Source: Oscillospiraceae bacterium (lineage in GTDB: Bacteria > Bacillota > Clostridia > Oscillospirales > Ruminococcaceae). From it: a stretch of 64,000 nucleotides of DNA. Under the pieces are notes generated by a model that saw only the letters and a program-made list of their open reading frames with translations, made no database searches and was not told the DNA's origin. Each line of letters begins with the position of its first letter. Positions within the stretch are counted from its first letter, which is position 1. The stretch spans positions 1 through 64,000 of the forward strand of contig JAFTVU010000025.1 of assembly GCA_017465665.1 (NCBI GenBank), given 5' to 3'. Positions 1-8,404 of this stretch are shown piece after piece. A program made the translations under genes and the position numbers.

Positions 1-837
1 GGTATCGCGGATACCTGCGCAGTCTGCCACTCTGAGTACCACATCGCCCAGTGTTATGCTTTCTTCCACGATATCGCGCGTAGTTCCTGCAATATCGGAT
101 ACTATGCTGCGCTCCTCGCCCGAAAGCAGGTTCATCAGCGTGGATTTTCCCACGTTCGGCTTGCCGACTATCGCACAGGAGATGCCCTCGCGGATCAGCT
201 TGCCTGTATCATAACCTGAAAGCAGGTCGTCAAATTCCTTTTTTATTGCGGCGAGCTTTTCGCTCAGCCATTCTTCGGTGACAACAGGTGTGTCGTCCTC
301 GGGGTAATCTATCCATGCGGATATCTGAGTGGATACATCCATTATCATATCCGAGATAGCTTCAGCGCGGCGGTACAGCGCACCCTCTCGCTGGGAGTTG
401 GAGCAACTGAGCAATTGACCGCTTTGCGCGTTGATTATATCAGTTACTGCCTCTGCCTGCGTCAGCGACATTTTGCCGTTAAGCAGTGCACGCTTTGTGA
501 ATTCACCTGCACCTGCAGGCTCAGCACCTGCCTTTATGCAGGCTGCAAGCACCCTGCGTGTGACGTAGATTCCGCCATGGCAGGAGATCTCCGCCACGTC
601 CTCGCCCGTATAGCTGTGCGGTGCGCGGAACATCAGCAGGACTCCGTCATCCAGACGTTCATCACCGTCATATATCTTGCCATAGGCGGCGCGGTAGCCT
701 TTCAGCTCTGCGGCGGAAGCGCCCGAAACAGGTCTGAATACCTTATCGGCTATCTCTGCGGCTCTTTCGCCCGAGATACGGATAACTGAGATTCCGCCCG
801 CAGCGGGTGGAGTTGCGATAGCGCAGACAGTTGACAT
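1..837 (-). CDS. mnmE: tRNA modification GTPase MnmE (C-terminus cut by window edge)
   Basis: The protein begins MSTVCAIATPPAAGGISVIR, the typical MnmE amino terminus that binds the folate one-carbon donor. 279 codons stay open to the left edge. Near the edge the frame reads GKPNVGKSTLMNLL (about positions 120-165), the G1 P-loop of the inserted Ras-like GTPase domain. The rest of the G domain and the C-terminal FCIGK tail lie outside. MnmE works with MnmG to make (carboxymethyl)aminomethyl uridine at the wobble position of certain tRNAs. The ATG at 835-837 has an AGAGGA ribosome site and follows the SecA-like gene by 15 bases, so it is probably the last visible gene of the 4850-to-1 transcription unit. 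Confidence 0.95.
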   Translation of the reverse strand, partial: MSTVCAIATPPAAGGISVIRISGERAAEIADKVFRPVSGASAAELKGYRAAYGKIYDGDERLDDGVLLMFRAPHSYTGEDVAEISCHGGIYVTRRVLAACIKAGAEPAGAGEFTKRALLNGKMSLTQAEAVTDIINAQSGQLLSCSNSQREGALYRRAEAISDMIMDVSTQISAWIDYPEDDTPVVTEEWLSEKLAAIKKEFDDLLSGYDTGKLIREGISCAIVGKPNVGKSTLMNLLSGEERSIVSDIAGTTRDIVEESITLGDVVLRVADCAGIRDT

Positions 838-852
838 TTCTTTTCCTCTTTG

Positions 853-3123
853 TTATTTCTTTTTGCCGAAAAGCGAAGCGAAAAATCCCTTTTTCTCTTT
901 GGGCTCATTCGTCTTTTCGGGCTTTTTGGCAGGAGCTTCTTCCTCTTCATCGAATACGTTCAGCAGCAGGGGCTTTGTTTTGAATTCCTCTGCCATGTCG
1001 TCCAGCAGATAGGTATATGTCCTTGTGGGCATGGGGACTTCGTATTCGTCAAGAGAGCTGCATTCAAGCAGTGCTTCCAGCTTTTCCGCCATACGCTCGG
1101 GGAGAGTTTCGGAAGCATTGTCGTAATATTCCTCGCAGGCTATATTGTATTCCTCTGCAGGATTCCTGCCTGCCACCTGAGTGAGGTGTATACCCTCTCT
1201 CAGATATGCAGTGTAATCAAGATAATCGCACCAGAACTCGTTCAGCAGTGATGCGAGAATTAAATTCTGCTTCTTCTGAAGCTCATCCTGCCCGAATTTT
1301 TCAGTGGCTTCTTCAAACAGCTCGGGACAGTTGTTCTGCCACATCTCTGTGTTGTGCGAGCCATCCAGCAGCGATTTTCTGTTGCGGAAAGTCTGCTCGC
1401 GGTGCTTTTCGCCTATCATGGTGTATTTCATGAGGTTTACACGTTCATCAAACGTATCGCCCTCGGATATACGCTGTATTCTTTCTGCTTCACGAAGCAG
1501 TGCTTTATCATCGATAGCTCCGTCAATATGAGCATCGGGGAAGTGACGTCCTGCAAGCTTTCTCAACTCGAATTTGGACATTATCTCATCGTCCGCAGCC
1601 GCAAAGAAACGGCTTTCTCCGATATCGCCCTGACGTCCCGCGCGGCCGCGCAGCTGCCTTGTGATACGGGAGCTTTCTCTCATGGATGTGGCGAGCACCA
1701 GAAGTCCGCCTGCTTCAACAACGAAATCCTTGTTCTTGCAGTCAGCGCCGCCCAGCTTTATGTCAACGCCGCGGCCTGCCATGTTGGTGGAGATGGTGAC
1801 CGCGCCTTGATCTCCCGCCTGAGAGATTATAGCGGCTTCCTCGGTATCGTTCTTTGCGTTCAGAACTACGCAGGGAACATTCATTGCTTTCAGCTGAGCC
1901 GCAATTTCCTCAGATTCCTCAATGCTTTCCGTGCCGACAAGAACAGGTCTTTCGGCGCCCCATGCCTCTCTTATGGCGGCGAGGATAGCTTTGCGCTTTT
2001 CCTCCTTATCGGAGTACATCTCCAGCGGATGATCTGTACGCTGGCAGGGAAGTCGGGTAGGGATTATCTCGGTGTTGAGTCCGTACATCTTGTCGAATTC
2101 CTCACGAGCGGATTCGGCTGTACCTGTCATACCTGAAAGCTTTGGATAAAGTCGCGCAAAATACTGCAGCGCGATATTTCCCATGATGCGTCCGCGGGAG
2201 GTTATCTTCAGCTTGTGCTTTGCTTCTACAGCAGGCTGCAGCTCGCCCGGGAATACACGTCCCACAGCGGCTCTGCCTGTGAACTCGTCCACCAGCAGAA
2301 TGCTGCCGTCCTTGACAATGTAGTCCTTGTCCTCTTTCAGCACGGCACGCGCTTTGAGGCAGGCAACTATCTTAGCAAGATATGGTGCGCCCTCTTCGCT
2401 GTACACGTCACAGCCGAACAATTCCTCTGCTCTGTCTGCACCGTCATCCGTGAGGTAAACATTTCGTGTTTCCTCATCTATCTCGAATTCATCCTCGCTG
2501 AAATCAGCGACCTTTTCATATACCTCTGCAGTGGAGCTGCCGTCTTCAGCGGCAAGATCACCTGCGATTACCAGCGGTATGCGCGCTTCATCGATGAGTA
2601 TACTGTCAGCCTCGTCTACGATAGCAAAATTGAGCTTTTCGGGGAATACCATCTCGTCAGGCTCAAAGCATACGAAATCACGCAGATAATCGAAGCCTGC
2701 TTCCTTGGCGGTGAGGTAGACTACCTGCTTTTTATATGCTTCCTTGCGCTCGGCGCGGTCTGTCTTTTCTGTGACATATCCTACGGATACGCCCATTTCA
2801 TCGTAAACGGGTTTCATCCATTCGTAGTCGCGCTTTGCGAGGTAATCGTTAAATGTAAGGATATGAACTGCGCCGCCGTTAAGAGCCTCTGTACATGCTG
2901 CGAATACAGCGGCAAGGGTCTTGCCCTCGCCCGTCTGCATCTGTACCATGTTGCCCTCGTACAGGGATATTCCCGCGGAGAGCTGCTCATCGAAAGGGGT
3001 TATATCCAGCGTCTTTTCAACAGCCTTAAAGCAGCGAGCAAACACTGCTTCAAGATTGTTGCCGTCAGTGCTTCCGTTTGCTGCAAGCTCTTTTATTTTT
3101 GCTATTGCTGATCTTTTATCCAA
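853..3123 (-). CDS. SecA-family preprotein translocase ATPase, accessory (SecA2-like)
   Basis: A 756-residue SecA motor. It has Walker A MQTGEGKT (residues 62-69), the DEAD box VDEADSILIDEARIPL (about 169-184), a preprotein cross-linking region after it, and the helicase-like second nucleotide-binding fold with STNMAGRGVDIKLGG and QLRGRAGRQGD. It ends in a basic tail, KGFFASLFGKKK, and lacks the CxCxSG...CH zinc-binding tail of the housekeeping SecA. It is also shorter than housekeeping SecA (about 800-900 residues). I infer an accessory, substrate-specialised SecA; no secY2 or accessory Sec gene is visible nearby. The start is TTG at 3121-3123, with GGAGG seven bases upstream. It lies between the Nudix gene and mnmE in one minus-strand unit. 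Confidence 0.85.
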   Translation of the reverse strand: MDKRSAIAKIKELAANGSTDGNNLEAVFARCFKAVEKTLDITPFDEQLSAGISLYEGNMVQMQTGEGKTLAAVFAACTEALNGGAVHILTFNDYLAKRDYEWMKPVYDEMGVSVGYVTEKTDRAERKEAYKKQVVYLTAKEAGFDYLRDFVCFEPDEMVFPEKLNFAIVDEADSILIDEARIPLVIAGDLAAEDGSSTAEVYEKVADFSEDEFEIDEETRNVYLTDDGADRAEELFGCDVYSEEGAPYLAKIVACLKARAVLKEDKDYIVKDGSILLVDEFTGRAAVGRVFPGELQPAVEAKHKLKITSRGRIMGNIALQYFARLYPKLSGMTGTAESAREEFDKMYGLNTEIIPTRLPCQRTDHPLEMYSDKEEKRKAILAAIREAWGAERPVLVGTESIEESEEIAAQLKAMNVPCVVLNAKNDTEEAAIISQAGDQGAVTISTNMAGRGVDIKLGGADCKNKDFVVEAGGLLVLATSMRESSRITRQLRGRAGRQGDIGESRFFAAADDEIMSKFELRKLAGRHFPDAHIDGAIDDKALLREAERIQRISEGDTFDERVNLMKYTMIGEKHREQTFRNRKSLLDGSHNTEMWQNNCPELFEEATEKFGQDELQKKQNLILASLLNEFWCDYLDYTAYLREGIHLTQVAGRNPAEEYNIACEEYYDNASETLPERMAEKLEALLECSSLDEYEVPMPTRTYTYLLDDMAEEFKTKPLLLNVFDEEEEAPAKKPEKTNEPKEKKGFFASLFGKKK

Positions 3124-3138
3124 GGCTTCCTCCAGAAT

Positions 3139-3666
3139 TTACAAAGCCGCCTGTTTGATCCTGTTTACCGCCGCACTGATATTGCTGTGGCGGTTTTCCA
3201 GCCATTTTGCGACTGTTTTTGTAGTTTGTCCGCTCTGAACCATTTCTTCAAGTCGCTGCAGGCTGACCCATTTTGCGGCGCATACCTCTGCGGATTGAAG
3301 ATGTATCTTTTCCAGCGGGATGTTTTTATTGACTATATAGAAATCTCTCAGCATACTGTCGGTGGTGAGGGACCATTCCAGCTCAATCTCATCGGGAGTT
3401 GTGCGGATTCCTGTTTCTTCAAACAACTCGCGCACTGCTGCAGTGCGGCTCGTTTCACCGCTGACAGCACAACCACCCGAGCACTCCCATCTGCCGCCGC
3501 TCGTCTTTTCGGGGACGCGCTGGGTCAGCAGTATCTCACCCTTGTTGTTGATAGTCATTATCTGTACGACTATGTGATATTCGCCGCGCGGAATGGGAGC
3601 GCCGCGCTGTATCTTCCTGCCAAGGCTCTTTCTGTCCGCAGAATAGAGATCGAAGTATTCTGTCAT
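3139..3666 (-). CDS. Nudix hydrolase (IPP isomerase-like/NUDIX family)
   Basis: A 175-residue protein with a complete Nudix box at residues 65-87 (G-x5-E-x7-REL-x-EE-x-G-I; core RELFEETGI), which binds the metal and hydrolyses a nucleoside diphosphate linked to another moiety. The N-terminal part ([17 protein letters not shown]) resembles the Nudix subgroup often annotated as YfcD-like or isopentenyl-diphosphate-isomerase-like, but the substrate cannot be read. The start codon overlaps the stop of the GH130 gene by four bases (ATGA), so the two are translationally coupled. The SecA-like gene starts 15 bases after its stop. Confidence 0.85.
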   Translation of the reverse strand: MTEYFDLYSADRKSLGRKIQRGAPIPRGEYHIVVQIMTINNKGEILLTQRVPEKTSGGRWECSGGCAVSGETSRTAAVRELFEETGIRTTPDEIELEWSLTTDSMLRDFYIVNKNIPLEKIHLQSAEVCAAKWVSLQRLEEMVQSGQTTKTVAKWLENRHSNISAAVNRIKQAAL

Positions 3667-4850
3667 ATCTTCTTCTCTCCGCTGAGATTCTTTGCGATAA
3701 GCTCACAGCGCTGCTTTACGCAGTCAACAGAGCGCAGCGGATCGGAAGGAGTGTTGAAGGTGTAGTCCATCAGCTTTTCGATGGTGGTGGAGGCTACGTG
3801 CAGTCGTGTGTCGGAGGATGCATAGTAGATGTACACATCACCGTTTTCGCGGACGATAGCGCCGTTTGTGAATGCAACGTTGGAAACGTCGCCCACACGC
3901 TCAGCGCCGTGAGGTGCGATGAACAGACCCGAAGGGCTGGCGATGAGCTTCTTGGGATCGTTCAGATCTGTAGCAAACACATAGATAACATATCTCAGAC
4001 CTGCAGCGGTATTTCTTACGCCGTGAGCAATATGGATCCAGCCCTTGGGAGTCTTGATCGGAACAGCACCTGCGCCGTTCTTTACTTCAGTGATTGTGTG
4101 GTATATTCTGGGGCTGATGACAACTTCCTCAGTGCACAGCACAGGGTTGGTGATATCCTCGCAAAGTGCAAAGCATACACCTCCGCCGGAGCCTGTGGAG
4201 ATAAAATCATCCTGAGGACGTGTATAGAATGCGTACTTTCCGTCTACAAATTCAGGGTGAAGTACGACATTTCTCTGCTGGGGAGATTTGGAGATGAGAT
4301 TGGGAAGTCTTTCCCATGTGGTAAGATCCTTTGTACGCACGATTCCTGCCTGTGCGATAGCTGCGGACATATCGTTGGTGGAAGTGTCCTTGCTCTCGGA
4401 GCAGAATACGCCGTAGATCCAGCCGTCTTCGTGCTGAGTCAGGCGCATATCATATACATTTGTCTCCTCGGGGCAGGTATCGGGGAGTATAACGGGATAA
4501 TCTCTGAAACGGAAGCCCTCTGTGGGGGAGTCGCTTTCTGCAACGGCGAAAAAGCTCTTTCTGTCATTGCCCTCTACGCGCGCTACCAGACAGTACTTGC
4601 CGTTGAGATAGATAGCACCGCTGTTGAGCACTGCGTTAATGCCGAGGCGCTCCATCAGATTGGGGTTATCATTGTAGGAGAGGTCATATCTCCAGATGAT
4701 AGGTGCGTGAGCCGCTGTCAGGACGGGGTTCTCGTAACGGTCATATATGCCGTTGTACATATCGGATTTCGGGTTGGGGCGGCGGATGAGCTGCTCCTGT
4801 TCTTTCATCAGCTTCGAAAGCTGTGCGTTAAATTCTTCTCTTGTCAACAT
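3663..4850 (-). CDS. GH130 glycoside phosphorylase, probably 4-O-beta-D-mannosyl-D-glucose phosphorylase
   Basis: A 395-residue cytoplasmic protein of glycoside hydrolase family 130, a five-bladed beta-propeller phosphorylase. The proposed general-acid aspartate lies in VYDMRLT (Asp134; family references place it near 131). The phosphate-site blocks [19 protein letters not shown] and [18 protein letters not shown] are strongly like subfamily GH130_1 (4-O-beta-mannosyl-glucose phosphorylase, such as RaMP1 of R. albus and BfMGP). The reaction is Man-Glc + phosphate to mannose-1-phosphate + glucose, the intracellular end of mannan use. No cellobiose 2-epimerase is visible nearby, so the usual partner must be elsewhere. 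A sigma-A promoter lies at 4889-4917. The substrate call is inference from motif similarity. Confidence 0.88.
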   Translation of the reverse strand: MLTREEFNAQLSKLMKEQEQLIRRPNPKSDMYNGIYDRYENPVLTAAHAPIIWRYDLSYNDNPNLMERLGINAVLNSGAIYLNGKYCLVARVEGNDRKSFFAVAESDSPTEGFRFRDYPVILPDTCPEETNVYDMRLTQHEDGWIYGVFCSESKDTSTNDMSAAIAQAGIVRTKDLTTWERLPNLISKSPQQRNVVLHPEFVDGKYAFYTRPQDDFISTGSGGGVCFALCEDITNPVLCTEEVVISPRIYHTITEVKNGAGAVPIKTPKGWIHIAHGVRNTAAGLRYVIYVFATDLNDPKKLIASPSGLFIAPHGAERVGDVSNVAFTNGAIVRENGDVYIYYASSDTRLHVASTTIEKLMDYTFNTPSDPLRSVDCVKQRCELIAKNLSGEKKI

Positions 4851-4888
4851 AATGATATGTTCCTTTCTGAAAATCTATATACTTTATT

Positions 4889-4917
4889 AGTATAGCACAT
4901 ATTTTCGCATATTTCAA
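4889..4917 (-). promoter_or_regulatory. sigma-A promoter for the GH130 unit
   Basis: On the minus strand TTGAAA (4912-4917), a 17-base spacer, then TATACT (4889-4894), ending about 40 bases before the GH130 start. It stands almost back to back with the plus-strand promoter at 4920. Confidence 0.7.
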
Positions 4918-4919
4918 GG

Positions 4920-4948
4920 TTGACAGGCGCATTTTTCGGGAGTATAAT
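4920..4948 (+). promoter_or_regulatory. perfect consensus sigma-A promoter
   Basis: TTGACA (4920-4925), 17-base spacer, TATAAT (4943-4948): an exact match to the consensus. It drives the small membrane protein and HAD phosphatase genes. The leader of about 65 bases holds a short GCCTG/CAGGC hairpin. Confidence 0.85.
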
Positions 4949-5020
4949 ACTAATTGATGTAAAAACATTCACAGGTGGGGGATATCTGCCTGGGGATCAG
5001 GCAATTTCAAAGGAGACAAC

Positions 5021-5314
5021 ATGAAGCTTACCAAATTTGATTATATCCAGATAGTGTTCAATGCCACTCTTATTGCAGGCCTTGTGCTCAATCTGCTGTT
5101 TCTGACAGGCCATGCGCCGCGCTGGTTTACTACGGTAGGTCTGGTGCTGGCTATCGCGGGATGTGTTTTCACTAATGTGTTCGCAAAGGGAGATAACAAC
5201 GCGCACCGCACAGAGGTCACTGGAAATCCTGTGCTGGCGGGGCTTACCTATCTGACAGGTGCAGGCTGGGTGATCACATACGGCCTCAGCCTTTTTATCG
5301 GAACACAGGGGTAA
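5021..5314 (+). CDS. small multi-pass membrane protein, unknown function
   Basis: A 97-residue protein with three predicted membrane segments: about residues 8-30 (VFNATLIAGLVLNLLFL), 37-56 (FTTVGLVLAIAGCVFTNVFA) and 73-94 (LAGLTYLTGAGWVITYGLSLF). It has ATG with an AAGGAGA ribosome site. I recognise no family. It is transcribed from the consensus promoter at 4920 and is followed, one base after its stop, by the HAD phosphatase start region, so the pair form an operon. No functional residue pattern is visible. Confidence 0.75.
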   Translation: MKLTKFDYIQIVFNATLIAGLVLNLLFLTGHAPRWFTTVGLVLAIAGCVFTNVFAKGDNNAHRTEVTGNPVLAGLTYLTGAGWVITYGLSLFIGTQG

Positions 5315-5318
5315 TGTG

Positions 5319-5975
5319 ATGTACAAGCTGGTTATATTTGATCTGGATGGCACTTTGCTGAATACGCTGGGCGATCTTGCGGCGGCAGGTAATTATGCAT
5401 TGGAGCAAATGGGTAAGCCGCAGCACCCTGTTGAGGCGTACAAGCTCTTTGTCGGAAATGGGATCCCAAAACTGATTCATCGTATACTGCCCGAGGGACA
5501 CACCGATGCAGAACATGAGAAGTGCTACACGATATTCAATGAGTATTATTCCGCACATAAAGCAGACAGAACCGTGCCGTACAGTGGCATGAAAGAGCTG
5601 CTGGAGCGTCTTGGTGAGCAGGGCGTTACCTGCGTTGTGAACACAAATAAGGCGCACGAGTTTTCGGCTGAGCTTCTGAAAGCGACATTCGGGGATGCGG
5701 TGCGCGATCTTATAGGCTTCGGCGTGGGATATCCGGCAAAGCCCGCTCCTGATGCGGCAACGGAGCTTCGCAGCAGATATGGAGCGGATAAAAACGATAC
5801 GCTTTATGTAGGAGACAGCAGCGTGGATATGCAGACGGCTGCTGCGGCAGGAATTGATGCGTGCGCGGTGCTGTGGGGCTTCCGCAGTTATGAGGAGCTG
5901 AGTGCGTTCACCCCGAAATATATGGTCGGCACGACAGAAGAGCTTTATCAGGCGATATGCGGACGTTATACATGA
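5319..5975 (+). CDS. HAD-superfamily phosphatase (phosphoglycolate phosphatase-like)
   Basis: A 218-residue HAD hydrolase. Motif I is VIFDLDGTLLNT at the amino terminus (the first Asp is the nucleophile). The helical cap follows, then motif II (VVNTNKAHEF), the motif III lysine in GYPAKPAPD, and motif IV YVGDSSVDMQTAAAAG. Family order and spacing match Gph/PgmB-type phosphatases; the substrate is not determinable. A GTG at 5316 directly precedes the ATG at 5319; either could start the protein, and ATG is preferred. It follows the small membrane protein with almost no gap. Confidence 0.88.
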   Translation: MYKLVIFDLDGTLLNTLGDLAAAGNYALEQMGKPQHPVEAYKLFVGNGIPKLIHRILPEGHTDAEHEKCYTIFNEYYSAHKADRTVPYSGMKELLERLGEQGVTCVVNTNKAHEFSAELLKATFGDAVRDLIGFGVGYPAKPAPDAATELRSRYGADKNDTLYVGDSSVDMQTAAAAGIDACAVLWGFRSYEELSAFTPKYMVGTTEELYQAICGRYT

Positions 5976-6005
5976 TTTCAACTTGAATGGATCGAGGGAG
6001 CATTC

Positions 6006-6320
6006 ATGAGAGAACAATTAGACAATATAGTTAAAACGCATGATCTTATTGATCGCACCTTTGACAGCTTTTGGGATGTATACGACCATTATCTTGAAGA
6101 ACAACCATTTGAAAGCAAAGAAATTGGTTTTTGTGACAGAGATTCGATAAATGCCGAATTGTATGGTTATGCGTTTTGTGTGACAAATGAATTGGATTTT
6201 GATTGCATCAAAGTGTATATTGAGATATTTCGTAAAGGAGAAACCGTAAGCTGCGGTGATTATTGGTGCATATATAGTCTGGACGGAAAGAAATTTGACG
6301 ATTATTTTGTTCTTGAATGA
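6006..6320 (+). CDS. hypothetical protein, 104 residues, AT-rich
   Basis: An unrecognised acidic soluble protein rich in aromatic residues (YDHYLEEQPF, DYWCIYSLDGKKFDDYF). It has no signal peptide or membrane segment. Base composition and codon choice (AAA, GAT, TTT, TAT) are more AT-rich than the flanking genes, consistent with a recently acquired or poorly constrained gene. The ATG at 6006 has a GAGGGAG ribosome site. A terminator follows at 6331. Confidence 0.6.
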   Translation: MREQLDNIVKTHDLIDRTFDSFWDVYDHYLEEQPFESKEIGFCDRDSINAELYGYAFCVTNELDFDCIKVYIEIFRKGETVSCGDYWCIYSLDGKKFDDYFVLE

Positions 6321-6330
6321 ATTGATGTTT

Positions 6331-6366
6331 AAGCTCGGGAAGATACATATCTTTTCGGGCTTTTTG
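6331..6366 (+). terminator. rho-independent terminator
   Basis: A 15-base imperfect stem (AAGCTCGGGAAGATA with TATCTTTTCGGGCTT) with a two-base gap and a T tract, directly after the 104-residue gene. Confidence 0.75.
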
Positions 6367-6484
6367 TATGTGATGTCTGGGTTAGAGATGATATTTTCAT
6401 TTGCAATTTTACTAATTAGCAATAACTGTGATTGTTATAATACACAAAAATGCTTTGTAAACGGTAAAAATATTGTGAAATGTG

Positions 6485-6513
6485 GTGACAAATTCTGAAA
6501 AGTGTGTTACAAT
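6485..6513 (+). promoter_or_regulatory. sigma-A-like promoter for the cytidylate kinase-like gene
   Basis: GTGACA (6485-6490), 17 bases, TACAAT (6508-6513), 40 bases before the start codon. A similar GTGTTACAAT string recurs at 7257-7266 before the CBS gene. Confidence 0.5.
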
Positions 6514-6552
6514 AACAGTACAAAAAATACAGATATAACGGAGGTGCATTTT

Positions 6553-7152
6553 ATGTCAAGAAAGATCATAACAATAACAAGACAGTACGGCAGCGGCGGA
6601 CGTGAGATAGGCGAGCGGCTTGCGAAAAATCTCGGTATTGAGTTCTATGACAATAAGCTGCTGGAGCTTGCTTCAGAAAGCAGCGGTATCCACAAAAATC
6701 ACTTTGAGGAGAACGATGAAAAGCGCACCAACAGCTTTCTGTATCTGCTTTCCACCACCTACGGTCAGGGTGGTGTGCCTTTTGATGACACTCTGTTCTT
6801 TGCTCAGCTGAACACCATACAGAAGGTGGCTTCGGAGCATGCCTGCGTTATCATGGGCAGATGCTCTGATTATGCGTTGAGGGATTTCAAGGATGTGCTG
6901 AATATCTTCATCACAGCACCGTTTGATGTGCGTGTAAAGCGTGCAATAGAGGTGTATGGAATAGAGGAAAAACACGCAGAAAACTATGTTAAGCGCATAG
7001 ATAAACAACGTATATCCTATTACAATTATTATACCGATAAGCGCTGGGGTCAGCCGCAGAATTATCAGCTTTGTCTGGATAGCTCGGTGCTCGGAGTTGA
7101 CGGCTCGGTGAAGTTCATCGAGGATTTTGTACGGATGTATTATAAGGATTGA
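6553..7152 (+). CDS. cytidylate kinase-like family protein
   Basis: A 199-residue P-loop kinase-like protein: RQYGSGGREIGERLAKNLG (residues 10-28) is the nucleotide-binding loop in the form found in the cytidylate kinase-like family (PF13189 type), followed by FYDNKLLELA. VIMGRCSDYAL and the lid-like VKRAIEVYGI...YVKRIDKQR also fit this family. The true CMP kinase normally has a different architecture, so the substrate is uncertain. The ATG at 6553 has ACGGAGGTG upstream; an in-frame upstream extension to 6502 has no ribosome site. It ends at a terminator. Confidence 0.82.
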   Translation: MSRKIITITRQYGSGGREIGERLAKNLGIEFYDNKLLELASESSGIHKNHFEENDEKRTNSFLYLLSTTYGQGGVPFDDTLFFAQLNTIQKVASEHACVIMGRCSDYALRDFKDVLNIFITAPFDVRVKRAIEVYGIEEKHAENYVKRIDKQRISYYNYYTDKRWGQPQNYQLCLDSSVLGVDGSVKFIEDFVRMYYKD

Positions 7153-7170
7153 TATACTATTATAATATAT

Positions 7171-7204
7171 AAGGGGAAGTGTTGGCTTCCCCTTTGTTTT
7201 TGTG
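7171..7204 (+). terminator. rho-independent terminator
   Basis: A nine-base perfect stem (AAGGGGAAG/CTTCCCCTT), six-base loop and T-rich tail after the cytidylate kinase-like gene. Confidence 0.85.
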
Positions 7205-7306
7205 AATGTGAATATATGATAAAATTTTCAAAAACTACTTTAAATACGCAACTACTTGTGTTACAATATATTTGATACAACAATATGTAAATACGGAGGT
7301 AGTTCC

Positions 7307-7723
7307 ATGAATATAATCTCATTGCTCATTCCAAAGGAGATATCAGCTTTCGTTTATGATGACTGCACACTGCGACAAGGTCTGGAGAAGATGCGTGCTC
7401 ACGGCTATACCGCGATCCCTGTGCTTACACGCGAGGGAAAATATGCGGGAACGGTAAGCGAGGGCGACTTTCTCTGGAATATGCTGGATGCTCAGAATAA
7501 CAGTATACGCGACAAGGAAAAGCTGTGTATCGCGGATATAATCCGAAAGGATTTCAATCCCAGCGTGAATGTCTACATAAGTATGGAGGAGCTTCTGCGC
7601 TGCTCGGTGAATCAGAGTTTTATTCCCGTGGTGGATGACAGGGATTACTATATAGGTATCGTGACAAGACAGAAGATAATCCTCACACTGATGAAGAAGA
7701 TGGAGCTTGAATGGCGGAGTTGA
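7307..7723 (+). CDS. CBS-domain protein (pair of CBS motifs)
   Basis: A 138-residue stand-alone CBS pair. The first CBS covers about residues 10-60 (LRQGLEKMRAHGYTAIPVLTREGKYAGTVSEGDFLW, quoted here in parts: GYTAIPVL, GTVSEGDF) and the second about 75-130 (SFIPVVDD, YIGIVTRQ). Such Bateman modules bind adenine nucleotides and usually act as sensors. No effector domain is attached. The ATG at 7307 has ACGGAGG upstream; the longer frame from 7256 lacks a ribosome site. The downstream region carries the tandem structured repeats at 7721-7992. Confidence 0.85.
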   Translation: MNIISLLIPKEISAFVYDDCTLRQGLEKMRAHGYTAIPVLTREGKYAGTVSEGDFLWNMLDAQNNSIRDKEKLCIADIIRKDFNPSVNVYISMEELLRCSVNQSFIPVVDDRDYYIGIVTRQKIILTLMKKMELEWRS

Positions 7724-7992
7724 AAAAAGAGACCTGACAGGCTTCGAAAAAAGGAGATTGCGGCGCTGAATGAGCTTTCGCACAGCGCGATCGATTTTCC
7801 GTAAGGGGAATTTGAAGTAAGCAGTGCAAGGTTGAAAAAATAAGAGCCCTCAACAGGGCTCAAAGAAAAAGGAGATCAAGGGCGCCGATTGCGGTTTCGC
7901 GGAGCGAAATCAAATTCCCATAAGGGGAATTTGAAGTAAGCGGTGCAAGGTTGAAAAAAATAAGAGCCCTCAACAGGGCTCTTATTTTTTTC
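7721..7992. repeat. tandem degenerate repeat of about 111-119 bases carrying terminator hairpins
   Basis: Three degenerate copies start with TTGAAAAAA near 7721, 7832 and 7951. The second and third share about 60 bases almost exactly (7801-7860 and 7921-7980: AAGGGGAATTTGAAGTAAG, a GTGCAAGGTTGAAAAAA stretch, and GAGCCCTCAACAGGGCTC). Between them sit smaller hairpins: TTTCGC/GCGAAA (about 7894-7908) and CAAATTCCC/GGGAATTTG (about 7911-7932). Only the last copy of the GAGCCCT hairpin keeps a T tract. Confidence 0.7.
7954..7992. terminator. bidirectional terminator
   Basis: AAGAGCCCT/AGGGCTCTT stem (7962-7970 and 7975-7983) with CAAC loop, an A run before and a T run after. It can stop the CBS transcript on the plus strand and the tRNA transcript on the minus strand. 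The earlier copy at 7844-7861 lacks the T run. Confidence 0.85.
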
Positions 7993-7997
7993 AACAC

Positions 7998-8072
7998 TGG
8001 CACCCCTTGTAGGAATCGAACCTACAACTGCCCCTTAGGAGGGGGCTGTTATATCCATTTAACTAAAGAGGC
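7998..8072 (-). tRNA. tRNA-Arg (anticodon CCT)
   Basis: Read on the minus strand the 75-base segment folds as a cloverleaf: acceptor GCCTCTT with AAGGGGT (one G-U at the end), an anticodon stem GCCCC/GGGGC with loop CTCCTAA giving anticodon CCT (Arg, codon AGG), a T arm GTAGG-TTCGATT-CCTAC, discriminator G and an encoded CCA. The bidirectional terminator lies immediately downstream. Confidence 0.95.
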
Positions 8073-8366
8073 TGGTACTAGATCATTATAACATCAATCA
8101 GGAGATTTTTCAATAGGTTTTGAGGATTTGTATGGTTTTTAATAAAATCTCTTGCGAAAAACGGAAAATTCCGCATAAAAATATGACGATCAGGAAAAAA
8201 TTTTAAAGAAAATGGCGAAGAAACGACCGTTTAACTGGATTTAAGTAAATTGCCTAAATGCTTTTAAACCGCATAACAAAGCCATTGATTTGATGTTACA
8301 CAAGTAAAAAGTGTGAATGTGCACAATTCTTCTAAAAAAGAGGCGAAGATTTATACAAATTGCACA
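8073..8366. other. AT-rich intergenic region
   Basis: About 290 bases between the tRNA gene and the promoter at 8367. I find no open frame with a ribosome site. It holds AT-rich sequence with short repeats (GTGTGAATGTGCAC, AATTGCACATTG) but no clear gene; a tRNA promoter on the minus strand must lie near 8090-8130. Confidence 0.5.
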
Positions 8367-8396
8367 TTGACGAAAAGGACCTGAAAATGGTATATT
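8367..8396 (+). promoter_or_regulatory. promoter for the surface-protein gene at 8507
   Basis: TTGACG (8367-8372), 18-base spacer, TATATT (8391-8396). Transcription from here would give a leader of about 100 bases before the ATG at 8507. Confidence 0.65.
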
Positions 8397-8404
8397 GTTA
8401 TACA

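Noticed and set aside
7894..7932. CRISPR-like repeats
   Set aside because: Only two or three long degenerate units with hairpins, no uniform spacers and no cas genes.
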